Assembly (NCBI RefSeq): GCF_014397005.1
Contig: NZ_JACGWS010000021.1
Span: 1 to 64,000 of the forward strand
Length of the DNA stretch: 64,000 nt
Source of the DNA: Kordia aestuariivivens
GTDB lineage: Bacteria; Bacteroidota; Bacteroidia; Flavobacteriales; Flavobacteriaceae
Direction: 5' to 3'
The notes under the pieces: generated by a model
The model's database searches: none
What the model saw: the letters and a program-made list of their open reading frames with translations, nothing else
Told to the model about the DNA's origin: nothing
Program-made: the position numbers and the translations under genes
In this document: positions 55,727 through 63,461 of the stretch, one piece after another
Layout of the letters: each line of letters opens with the position of its first letter
How positions within the stretch are numbered: position 1 is the first letter of the stretch

Positions 55727-56401
55727 TTATTTTACAGGAAAATCAAAGTATTGATTTTTATAGGGTTCACCGCGTAATGTGAAATGCCACCATTCTTGTG
55801 GATAGTTTCTAAAACCGTGTTTTAGCATCAATCTTTGTAATAGTGCACGATTTTGTAATTGTATTTTTGTCAAATCTTGATAGGAAACCCACGATATTTT
55901 TCCAAAGAAATCATACGAACTTCCCATATCGAGTTCTTTTTTTGTGCTGAGATCAATAATAGTAACATCAACAGTACTTCCGCTACTATGTCGTGATTTC
56001 GTTGCAATATATTCTAGCTTGAATAAATCTTTTTTAGCAACATTTGGATAGAATTGTTGTTTGGTCAACGTGTCTTTTAAATTCCGCGCCCATCTTTGAA
56101 AATGATCAACAGCGCGTTGCGGTCGGTACGCATCAAAAATTTTAATTCCTAAGTTTTCTTTTTTCAAATCTGCTTGCACTTTTTGTAAAGCTAAAGTTGC
56201 AGATAATGATAAAATGCAGGTTTCGGCTTCGTAACCATCAACTTTTGCACCTACAAAATTATTCGTTCCAAAATAGCGCATTTCAAGTTCAATGCTTGGA
56301 ATCTGATCTTTCACATACACAAAACCTTCTGGAAGTTGTGATGACGAATGAATCGTTACGAAGCATACAAGAATTAATAGTATATTTATGATCTTTGACA
56401 T
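55727..56401 (-). CDS. VanX-like M15 D-alanyl-D-alanine dipeptidase
   Basis: 224 residues from ATG 56401 (the frame opens with TTG two codons before) with a signal peptide (MSKIINILLILVCFVTIHS). M15D signatures: FDAYRPQRAVDHFQRWAR, zinc ligands in SRHSSGSTVDVTI (H and D, about 136-143), catalytic Glu and third His in EWWHFT (about 203-206). Cleaves D-Ala-D-Ala; in this setting it is a periplasmic wall-recycling enzyme rather than vancomycin resistance, as no VanHA/RS genes are near. Confidence 0.93.
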   Translation of the reverse strand: MSKIINILLILVCFVTIHSSSQLPEGFVYVKDQIPSIELEMRYFGTNNFVGAKVDGYEAETCILSLSATLALQKVQADLKKENLGIKIFDAYRPQRAVDHFQRWARNLKDTLTKQQFYPNVAKKDLFKLEYIATKSRHSSGSTVDVTIIDLSTKKELDMGSSYDFFGKISWVSYQDLTKIQLQNRALLQRLMLKHGFRNYPQEWWHFTLRGEPYKNQYFDFPVK

Positions 56402-56404
56402 AAC

Positions 56405-56412
56405 CAAAATTA
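56405..56412 (-). promoter_or_regulatory. Likely -7 box of the VanX-like gene
   Basis: TAATTTTG on the minus strand fits TAnnTTTG and ends 3 bases before the ATG at 56401, the same spacing as at guaA. No -33 TTTG found at the usual distance. Confidence 0.4.
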
Positions 56413-56444
56413 CAATTTACTACAAACATAAGCATTAATCAAGT

Positions 56445-57632
56445 ATGGATTCTCCGAATCAATTGAGCAATAAAAGCTTCTTCAAATATATCATTACACT
56501 TTTAGGAATTGGTATTGTATTTTATTTAGCAATTCATTTTGGAAAAAAATATAAAGTATCACAAAAAACAAAAAAGGTTACTGCATTTTACAATCAATTT
56601 ACTGATGAAGAATACATCGATTTTGCGAAGCAGTTAGAAACATCTATAAACACACATAATCCAACATTATTTGACAACAGCGTTAATATTGCTTCATTTT
56701 TGAATTTTTCTAATCGTGAATTAACACAAAGCTATCATAAACGCCAAGCAACCAAAATCATAGGTTCTTATATAAAAATAGGAAGTATCTTAGTCGATCA
56801 AATAGATAATGATGGAGATTTTAAGTTTACGCGCTTCTATAAAGAAAATGGTATTCCACATATCATATTTAGAATTTATCGTGTTGATTTTGTTAATTTT
56901 ATGGACTTTAAAGTTGGCATTCAAAATAGTAAATTTGTCTTGGAAGATTCTTATAATTTCTTTTCAGGAATTATCATGTCAAAAATAATATCGGATATAT
57001 ACAATAAAGCCATTAACCAAAATAAGCAAGCAATTTCTAATCTTAATAGTTATGAAAATATAAATTATCAGTTACAATCATTTCAATATCAAGAAGCATA
57101 TGAATTGCTTTTAACTATTCCCGAAAAAAATAGAGATGCCATCTATCATCAGTTTTTGTTAATTACTACATTAAATTTAGATGATGAAAAATTTAAGAGT
57201 ACAATTGCTGAAGCTAAAAAATTAAACCCCAATGATGAAAAATTTCATTCGTACTTAAACTTTCAAAAAAGTATTCTTGAAGGAGACTTAAATCAACTTA
57301 ACAAAACCATTAAAATACTTCAACAGCATGTTGGCGAAGATCCAATTTTTGACTTATATCGAGGAATTATGTATTACTATAACCTTGAATATGACAAAGC
57401 AATTCCTTTTTTCGACCGTGTTATGACAACAATGCCTAGCTTTTATGATGGTTATTATTATAAATTATATACGCTATTGCTCCAAGAAAAGACAAATGAT
57501 GCTTTGAATTTAGTGGCTACGATGAATGATAATTTATTTTTGGATGAAGAAGAATTAGAATTAAATCTAGCAGATTTTGAAGATTTTACAAGTTCTAAAG
57601 CATATAAAACCATTTTCAATGATTCGGAATAA
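56445..57632 (+). CDS. Membrane-anchored TPR-like protein
   Basis: 395 residues. One membrane segment near the N-terminus (about 15-33), then an unrecognised mixed domain (about 45-185) and helix-turn-helix repeats in the second half (about 200-360; DPIFDLYRGIMYYYNLEYDK looks like a TPR unit). Probably a scaffold in the envelope. Its 3' end overlaps the next gene by 14 bases, suggesting coupled translation. Confidence 0.8.
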   Translation: MDSPNQLSNKSFFKYIITLLGIGIVFYLAIHFGKKYKVSQKTKKVTAFYNQFTDEEYIDFAKQLETSINTHNPTLFDNSVNIASFLNFSNRELTQSYHKRQATKIIGSYIKIGSILVDQIDNDGDFKFTRFYKENGIPHIIFRIYRVDFVNFMDFKVGIQNSKFVLEDSYNFFSGIIMSKIISDIYNKAINQNKQAISNLNSYENINYQLQSFQYQEAYELLLTIPEKNRDAIYHQFLLITTLNLDDEKFKSTIAEAKKLNPNDEKFHSYLNFQKSILEGDLNQLNKTIKILQQHVGEDPIFDLYRGIMYYYNLEYDKAIPFFDRVMTTMPSFYDGYYYKLYTLLLQEKTNDALNLVATMNDNLFLDEEELELNLADFEDFTSSKAYKTIFNDSE

Positions 57633-58224
57633 TAAGAAACCTCAAGGTTTCCCATTACATCTACCTGATGCTGACATCACGTATTATCCAAATTTTATCT
57701 CACACACAGAAGCTTCTGCAATTTTTGAAACGCTAAAGGAAGAAACTCCTTGGCAACAAGACGATATTAAGGTTTTTGGAAAAGTGTATGCGCAACCACG
57801 ATTGACAGCTTTGTATGGAACCAATCAAAAATCATATAAATACTCTAACATTGAAATGATTCCGCATCCATTGACGACAACTTTAGCTAACCTAAAGCAA
57901 CTAGTGGATGAAACGTGTCATGCAGATTTTACAACCTTATTACTAAATTATTACCGAGATGGAAAAGATAGTAACGGCTGGCATGCGGACAATGAAAAAG
58001 AATTAGGCAACAATCCGATCATTGCTTCACTTAGTTTTGGGCAAGAACGTTTTTTCCACTTAAAACATCGCACAGATAAAACACTTAAACACAAACTACT
58101 ATTGCAACATGGAAGTTTGTTATTGATGAAAGGCGAAACACAACATCGTTGGCTGCATCAAATTCCAAAAACGGCAAAAGAAATTCAAGGCCGTATCAAC
58201 ATCACATTTCGCATTATTGCATAA
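57619..58224 (+). CDS. AlkB-like 2-oxoglutarate/Fe(II) dioxygenase
   Basis: 201 residues from ATG 57619 (the frame is open from 57577). AlkB-type DNA/RNA demethylase: HxD in WHADNEKELGNNPIIASLSF, second His in HRWLHQIPKT and 2-oxoglutarate-binding Arg in GRINITFRII. Length matches bacterial AlkB homologues. Overlaps the TPR gene, so linked in expression, though no functional link is evident. Confidence 0.93.
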   Translation: MIRNNKKPQGFPLHLPDADITYYPNFISHTEASAIFETLKEETPWQQDDIKVFGKVYAQPRLTALYGTNQKSYKYSNIEMIPHPLTTTLANLKQLVDETCHADFTTLLLNYYRDGKDSNGWHADNEKELGNNPIIASLSFGQERFFHLKHRTDKTLKHKLLLQHGSLLLMKGETQHRWLHQIPKTAKEIQGRINITFRIIA

Positions 58225-58225
58225 A

Positions 58226-58251
58226 AAAAAGCATCCCGAAAGATGCTTTTT
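58226..58251 (+). terminator. Terminator of the AlkB-like gene
   Basis: AAAAAGCATC (58226-58235) pairs perfectly with GATGCTTTTT (58242-58251), 6-nt loop, directly after the stop codon. Confidence 0.88.
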
Positions 58252-58509
58252 AAAACTAACCAACCAAAAATGTAACGTGCTCTATTTAGAAAGTAACCAG
58301 CTTTACTAAATGTCATTGCAGTGTTACACTTCTATATAAACAAACGGCGTGCCAAACTCGTTTTTAGCTTATAATCCTTTCTATCATTGACTTCATTGTG
58401 TTCTCAAAAAAAGTATCTCTAAAAATATATTTTGAAAATATTTGGATTATATAAATTTAATTTCATATATTTATGATATCATTTTAATATCAATCTAAAA
58501 TATCATATC

Positions 58510-59370
58510 ATGAAAGAAGAGAAAATTATTGTCCCCGCGAATGGTTATTTGATGCTGTTTGTATTTTTAATCCTGTTTTTTGGAAGCATTGCTACCATTA
58601 TTATATTTGAAAATCCGTTACCAATTATCACAATTGTAATAGCAATTGTGCTGGCAATTGGTTTTATAATGGTAAATCCTAATAATTCTCGTGTCCTTCT
58701 TTTATTTGGTAAATATGTGGGTACGGTAAAAGACAATGGTTTTTATTGGGTAAATCCGTTTTACACCAAAAAGAAAATTTCTCTAAGAGCAAGTAACTTT
58801 GATAGTGAACGCTTAAAAGTAAATGACAAACTTGGAAACCCAATTATGATAAGTACCATTTTGGTTTGGAAAGTTCAAGACACCTATAAAGCAGCTTTTG
58901 ATGTTGATAATTACGAACATTTTGTAAGAGTTCAAACGGATGCTGCAGTTCGTAAATTGGCAAGTATGTATCCGTATGACAATTTCGCAGATGAAGGTCA
59001 TGATGAAGACATTACCTTACGTTCAAGTGTAAACGAAGTGAGTGAAGCTTTAGAGAAAGAATTGGACGAACGTTTAACAATTGCTGGAATTCATGTCTTA
59101 GAAGCACGAATTGGTTATTTAGCCTATGCACAAGAAATTGCAAGCGCGATGTTAAAAAGACAACAAGCAACTGCTATTGTAGCGGCGCGACATAAAATTG
59201 TAGAAGGTGCCGTAAGTATGGTAGAAATGGCGCTTAATGAATTAAACAAAAAAGAAATATTAATCTTAGATGAAGAACGAAAAGCGGCAATGGTAAGCAA
59301 CTTATTAGTCATTCTTTGTGGAGATAAAGAAGCGTCTCCAGTGGTAAATGCTGGAACTTTAAATCAATAA
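58510..59370 (+). CDS. SPFH-domain (prohibitin/stomatin-like) membrane protein
   Basis: 286 residues: two N-terminal membrane segments (about 12-30, 36-52), an SPFH/band 7 domain (about 60-230; RVLLLFGKYVGTVKDNGFYW, ILVWKVQDTYKAAFDVDNYE), and a helical tail with the AHEIASAMLKRQ-type end (YAQEIASAMLKRQQATAIV). It may form oligomeric membrane scaffolds or regulate proteases. First gene of a same-direction cluster of small proteins to 61609; the ATG-GG overlap at 59372 is one base away. Confidence 0.88.
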   Translation: MKEEKIIVPANGYLMLFVFLILFFGSIATIIIFENPLPIITIVIAIVLAIGFIMVNPNNSRVLLLFGKYVGTVKDNGFYWVNPFYTKKKISLRASNFDSERLKVNDKLGNPIMISTILVWKVQDTYKAAFDVDNYEHFVRVQTDAAVRKLASMYPYDNFADEGHDEDITLRSSVNEVSEALEKELDERLTIAGIHVLEARIGYLAYAQEIASAMLKRQQATAIVAARHKIVEGAVSMVEMALNELNKKEILILDEERKAAMVSNLLVILCGDKEASPVVNAGTLNQ

Positions 59371-59371
59371 G

Positions 59372-59548
59372 ATGAATAACAAACAAATTACCGCCATTGC
59401 GGTTGGCGTAGCTGCTGGCACAAGTATCGGAACTACCATTGGCGCTGTTATTGGAAATGTTGCTATGGGAACGATTACTGGTACTTTTATTGGAACTATT
59501 ATTGGGGTAGTTTTTAGTTTGCTCGTTTATAAAGAAGATAAAGAATAA
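59372..59548 (+). CDS. Glycine-zipper small membrane protein, 58 aa
   Basis: Starts 1 base after the SPFH stop. Gly every 4 residues throughout (AVGVAAGTSIGTTIGAVIGN, then TITGTFIGTIIGVV), a classical glycine-zipper for helix packing in membranes, with a charged tail (KEDKE). Too short for gene callers but the position and spacing support it. Confidence 0.75.
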   Translation: MNNKQITAIAVGVAAGTSIGTTIGAVIGNVAMGTITGTFIGTIIGVVFSLLVYKEDKE

Positions 59549-59552
59549 ACAC

Positions 59553-60017
59553 ATGAAGACATTCAACTTATTAGAAGGAAAAGTACAACTTTCCAATACG
59601 AAACTTGAAGTTACGCAAGTAAGCAATTGGAGTTTAATCAAAAACAAACTGCTTTCAGTCGTTGCTGGAATGTATATTTTTGATCGTACAAGTAGTAAAA
59701 TTGATCGCGGTTTTGATTCAATATGGGACATTGTATTTACTTCATTAATATACGTTCCGCTGAGCTTGTTTATCGGGTATTGGTTGTATAAAGAGTTTAT
59801 TGTAAAAAGCTGGACAAATACTGTTAATGTTGATACAATTACATCTATAACCGAAACAATTGATGAAGAAAACCCTTTAAATATTGTACTTACTGTAAAT
59901 GGGAAATTTTCTACGGTAGACTTACCATTTAGAAAATCTGAAAAAGAACATGTAGCTTTTCTGGAAAGTTTACAAAAGCTAAATTCACGGTATGTGGTAA
60001 AACAGGAAACAATTTAA
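59553..60017 (+). CDS. Small membrane protein A of the SPFH cluster
   Basis: 154 residues, not recognised. One or two central membrane segments (about 66-85) lie between an N-terminal soluble part and a C-terminal domain. The ending SFRKSEKEHVAFLESLQKLN-like sequence (precisely PFRKSEKEHVAFLESL) matches FRKLEKEYERFLNDV of the next protein, so the two are paralogues. Function unknown. Confidence 0.75.
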   Translation: MKTFNLLEGKVQLSNTKLEVTQVSNWSLIKNKLLSVVAGMYIFDRTSSKIDRGFDSIWDIVFTSLIYVPLSLFIGYWLYKEFIVKSWTNTVNVDTITSITETIDEENPLNIVLTVNGKFSTVDLPFRKSEKEHVAFLESLQKLNSRYVVKQETI

Positions 60018-60026
60018 AAGATCCAG

Positions 60027-60500
60027 ATGAAAAACGTATATCAACTAAAAGAAGGAGAGTTGTCAATGTCTCATTCACATATGCAAACGCAAGAAGGCTT
60101 AATAATGAGCATACTTGCTAAGTTAGCAGTAATGATTATATTAATCATTTCTTTAAAAACCGTATTTACTGAATTTACAAAGTATCAAAATTCAGGAGAA
60201 GTGGGAAAACTGTTCACTGCTATTTTCCTTTTTATAATGACTCTTTTAATGACGCGCTTATTATATTATGTTTTTTTACAAAGAGATTATAGAAAAAAGG
60301 TTCAAATAACTGATTTAAAAGGAATTGTAGTAGACCTCAATTATGGAAATGAAGTAATAATTAAAATATTATTAAACAATAGTCGCTATAAAAAATTAAG
60401 ATTTAGAAAATTAGAAAAAGAATATGAGCGCTTTCTAAATGATGTGAAAAAAATCAGTAATTGTGCTATATCTTATAATAGATTAAACAAAATATTATGA
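60027..60500 (+). CDS. Small membrane protein B, paralogue of the preceding
   Basis: 157 residues with two membrane segments (about 29-47, 67-85) and the C-terminal FRKLEKEYERFLNDV motif shared with 59553-60017. The N-terminal NVYQLKEGELSMSHSHMQTQ is parallel to FNLLEGKVQLSNTKLEVTQ of its paralogue. Starts 9 bases after it; overlaps the DUF4177 gene by 4 bases (ATGA). Confidence 0.75.
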   Translation: MKNVYQLKEGELSMSHSHMQTQEGLIMSILAKLAVMIILIISLKTVFTEFTKYQNSGEVGKLFTAIFLFIMTLLMTRLLYYVFLQRDYRKKVQITDLKGIVVDLNYGNEVIIKILLNNSRYKKLRFRKLEKEYERFLNDVKKISNCAISYNRLNKIL

Positions 60501-60661
60501 AAGAATATAAAGTACTGAAACCGAGTTTAGGTTGGTCCAACAGAATGGAAAAGTTGGAAGATTTTCTAAATGAATATGCTAAACAAGGTTGGGCATTACA
60601 CACCATTAATAACTTTGACACGTATATCCAAGTAATTATGGAACGTAATAAAAATAGATAA
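60497..60661 (+). CDS. DUF4177-like small protein, 54 aa
   Basis: MKEYKVLKPSLGWSNRMEKL with EDFLNEYAKQGWALHTINN is the DUF4177 signature, an alpha/beta mini-domain often found beside SPFH or membrane genes. ATGA overlap with the previous gene supports coupled translation. Confidence 0.8.
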   Translation: MKEYKVLKPSLGWSNRMEKLEDFLNEYAKQGWALHTINNFDTYIQVIMERNKNR

Positions 60662-60666
60662 GCACA

Positions 60667-61083
60667 ATGTACGAAAACAGACCTAAAATAAAAATACCAT
60701 TAGAAAACATAGATGTCATCTTGGAACTTGTGACGCTTGCTATTTTGGTCATTTTATGGGGTTATGTGTTGATGTCTTTTGCATCTTTGCCAGATATTGT
60801 CCCAATGCATTTTAACGGAAACGGAGAAGTGGATAGTACTGGCGGCAAAGGTTCCGTTTGGGCTTTGATGGCAATTACTACGGTAATTACTGTTGGAATT
60901 CACATCCTAACCAAATATCCAAATATTCATAACTATTTGGTCGAAATTACAGAACAAAATGCAGCGTACTATTATAAAATTAGTTGTCGCTTATTACGTA
61001 TTGTAAACTTATGCACCTTGCTCGTTATGTCGTATGTTGCGTATTCAGTTATTACAATAGCTATGGGGAAAAAATTATGTTAG
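60667..61083 (+). CDS. DUF1648-type membrane protein
   Basis: 138 residues with the DUF1648 motif SLPDIVPMHFNGNGEVDSTG (about 38-57) after an N-terminal membrane segment, and two further segments (about 60-80, 110-132). DUF1648 occurs in SdpI-like immunity and stress proteins. The ending GKKLC overlaps the start of the next small gene (61077). Confidence 0.85.
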   Translation: MYENRPKIKIPLENIDVILELVTLAILVILWGYVLMSFASLPDIVPMHFNGNGEVDSTGGKGSVWALMAITTVITVGIHILTKYPNIHNYLVEITEQNAAYYYKISCRLLRIVNLCTLLVMSYVAYSVITIAMGKKLC

Positions 61084-61187
61084 AATCCTCATTTATCTAT
61101 ATTATTATAGGATTTGCTGTAGTATTGCCTGCAGTACTATTTGTGTACATGTCAAAAAGTAAAAAAGACGAATTGTCAAAAAAATAA
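61077..61187 (+). CDS. Very small single-span membrane protein, 36 aa
   Basis: MLESSFIYIIIGFAVVLPAV: a short membrane segment followed by a basic tail (SKSKKDELSKK). Overlaps the DUF1648 stop by 7 bases. Function unknown. Confidence 0.6.
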   Translation: MLESSFIYIIIGFAVVLPAVLFVYMSKSKKDELSKK

Positions 61188-61189
61188 TT

Positions 61190-61375
61190 ATGGCAAAAAA
61201 GAAAGCCTTTGCATTACGAATCAATGAAGAGATGTTAAAATCTATTGAAAAATGGGCCGCTGACGAATTCCGCAGTACCAATGGACAAATAGAATGGATG
61301 CTTATGCAAAGTTTAAAAAATGCAAAAAGAGAACCCAAAAAGAAAAATGATCCATCACAGGAAACGCCAGAATAG
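61190..61375 (+). CDS. Arc/ribbon-helix-helix-like DNA-binding protein
   Basis: 61 residues: KKKAFALRINEEMLKSIEKW and the RSTNGQIEWMLMQSLKNAKR helix fit Arc-type ribbon-helix-helix proteins often placed directly beside SPFH genes. Possibly the cluster's autoregulator. Starts 2 bases after the previous stop. Confidence 0.8.
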   Translation: MAKKKAFALRINEEMLKSIEKWAADEFRSTNGQIEWMLMQSLKNAKREPKKKNDPSQETPE

Positions 61376-61429
61376 GTTTTATTCTGGGTTTTTGAATAAG
61401 ATTACTTATTAATTCACTTATACTTCTTC

Positions 61430-61609
61430 ATGTTTAAAAAAATTCTTTTAGGAATAGGTTCCATTATAGTAGCTAGTATCATCGTTTTTATGATTCCAAT
61501 TACATCAATAATTAAAAATGAAAGTGCTAGTGATGCTGTAATAGTTATCACTTCAATTTTTTTAGCATTATCTATTTATCGCTTTATGAAATCTAAACTA
61601 ATCAAGTAA
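61430..61609 (+). CDS. Small two-span membrane protein, 59 aa
   Basis: MFKKILLGIGSIIVASIIVF and a second hydrophobic segment (about 36-50), basic tail. Follows the RHH gene by 54 bases; probably the end of the cluster. Confidence 0.6.
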   Translation: MFKKILLGIGSIIVASIIVFMIPITSIIKNESASDAVIVITSIFLALSIYRFMKSKLIK

Positions 61610-61721
61610 TTACTACTTAAAAGTTTACGGTATACATTCTTCAAACCTTGAATCATTAAATTTTTCAATACGAAACCATAATTATTTTTGGTATTTTGCA
61701 GCCACAAACTATCTGATCATT

Positions 61722-63425
61722 ATGAAAAAAGCCATTGCTTTACTCCTATTCTTTGCTTCCTTTACCCTATTTTCTCAACAATTAACGGTAAAACATCTAG
61801 AAGGAAAAGAAACTACTTTCAACACAAAAGTCCTTATTGATTCTATTACATTCACAGGATTTGATCTAAAAATCAAAGCAAATGATTCCTTAGTTACGTT
61901 GGAAAACATTCGTAATATCAATAAAAAATTTATTGCTAAAGGCGATTTTAAGTTTAATGTAGACAATTCGGTTGCAAGTATTTCGTATCGTGGAAACGAA
62001 GCGATCAGCGTTGAAAAAGCAATAAACCTTTTTGAGCTAACGACCACGCCAAAAAGTGGTTTTTCAGAAATTGTTTATGAAGTATTAGACGCTAATTTCT
62101 ATCAACAAAACAACAGAATTTCTATTCCTGCGAAACAACAGAAAATAGAAAAAACGATCATACATACGAAACCGTTTTTTAGTAGTGACAAAATTGTATT
62201 TGGAATATTAATGCTGATTCTTGGTTTTGTGTTTTACACAGAATCTAGCAAAAACTCAGGTTGGAAAAAATTCTACAAATATGTTCCTGCATTATTAATC
62301 TGTTATTTACTGCCTGCAGTTTTGAGTTCGCTTGGTATTATTTCAGATAAATATTCAGAAACCTACATGATTGCTAGTCGCTTTCTATTACCAGCAGCAT
62401 TAATACTAATGACCTTAAGTATTGACTTAAAAGGTATTTTCAATTTAGGCCCGAAAGCATTAATTATGTTTTTTACGGGAACTGTCGGAATTATTATTGG
62501 TGGACCTTTGGCAATTTTATTAATTTCTGTTGTTTCGCCTGAAACTGTTGGCGGTGTTGGACCAGAAGCTGTTTGGCGTGGACTTTCTACCTTAGCAGGA
62601 AGCTGGATTGGCGGTGGTGCAAACCAAGCTGCGATGTATGAAATTTACGAATACAGTCCTGATAAATACGGCGCAATGGTATTGGTTGATATTGTTGTCG
62701 CAAATCTTTGGATGGCGATTTTATTATTAGGAATTGGAAAAACTGAAAAGATTGACAAATGGTTAAAAGCAGATAGTTCTGCAATTGAACGTTTGAAAGA
62801 AACGGTATCTTCTTTTGCAGATAAAATAAAGCGAAATCCTTCGTTAACTGATTTAATGATCATTCTGGCAATTGCCTTTGGAGGTGTTTCTTTGGCACAT
62901 TATGGTGCAAATAATATAACCGATTTCTTAACGAGTAATTTTGATGCTGTAAAAAATAAAGATGGTTCTTTATCATTTTTAAGTTCGTCTTTCTTTTGGA
63001 TGATTACGATTGCTACTGCTTTTGGAATTGGACTTTCATACACGAAAGCAAAAAATTATGAAGGTGCTGGTGCAAGTAAAATAGGAAGTATTTTTATTTA
63101 TGTTTTAGTTGCTTCTATTGGTATGAAAATGGATTTAGGAAAAGTATTAGAAAATCCAGGATTAATTGCTGTCGGATTGGTTTGGATGGCATTTCACGCA
63201 GCATTACTAATTTTGGTTGCAAAACTTATTCGCGCACCGTTTTTCTTCTTGGCTGTAGGAAGTCAGGCAAACGTTGGTGGCGCGGCTTCTGCTCCAATTG
63301 TTGCTTCTGCTTTTCATCCTTCGTTAACGTCGGTTGGAGTGCTTTTAGCAGTGTTTGGATATGTAGTTGGAACGTACGGCGCAATTTTGTGTACTATTTT
63401 AATGAAAATCGCTTCACAAGTTTAA
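61722..63425 (+). CDS. DUF819 family transporter-like protein with N-terminal exported domain
   Basis: 567 residues. Signal peptide (MKKAIALLLFFASFTLFSQ), then about 130 extracytoplasmic residues (QLTVKHLEGKETTFNTKVLI and after) that are not part of DUF819, then the DUF819 (YjcL-like) multi-span core from about 160: SSKNSGWKKF, KALIMFFTGTVGIIIGGPLA, GSWIGGGANQAAMYEIYE, VGSQANVGGAASAPIVASAF. DUF819 is related to sodium-solute and CPA-type transporters with two inverted repeats. Substrate unknown. Confidence 0.9.
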   Translation: MKKAIALLLFFASFTLFSQQLTVKHLEGKETTFNTKVLIDSITFTGFDLKIKANDSLVTLENIRNINKKFIAKGDFKFNVDNSVASISYRGNEAISVEKAINLFELTTTPKSGFSEIVYEVLDANFYQQNNRISIPAKQQKIEKTIIHTKPFFSSDKIVFGILMLILGFVFYTESSKNSGWKKFYKYVPALLICYLLPAVLSSLGIISDKYSETYMIASRFLLPAALILMTLSIDLKGIFNLGPKALIMFFTGTVGIIIGGPLAILLISVVSPETVGGVGPEAVWRGLSTLAGSWIGGGANQAAMYEIYEYSPDKYGAMVLVDIVVANLWMAILLLGIGKTEKIDKWLKADSSAIERLKETVSSFADKIKRNPSLTDLMIILAIAFGGVSLAHYGANNITDFLTSNFDAVKNKDGSLSFLSSSFFWMITIATAFGIGLSYTKAKNYEGAGASKIGSIFIYVLVASIGMKMDLGKVLENPGLIAVGLVWMAFHAALLILVAKLIRAPFFFLAVGSQANVGGAASAPIVASAFHPSLTSVGVLLAVFGYVVGTYGAILCTILMKIASQV

Positions 63426-63461
63426 TGAAATTGTAGATATTTGCCCTCTTTAAAATTCAAT

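Noticed and set aside
55727-56401. Vancomycin resistance gene (vanX)
   Set aside because: The protein is VanX-like but no VanH, VanA-ligase or VanRS genes are near; stand-alone homologues in Bacteroidota are wall-recycling dipeptidases.
61027-61187. Possible frameshift joining DUF1648 with the following short frame
   Set aside because: The 36-residue frame has its own ATG overlapping the DUF1648 stop, and DUF1648 is full length, so two overlapping genes are simpler.
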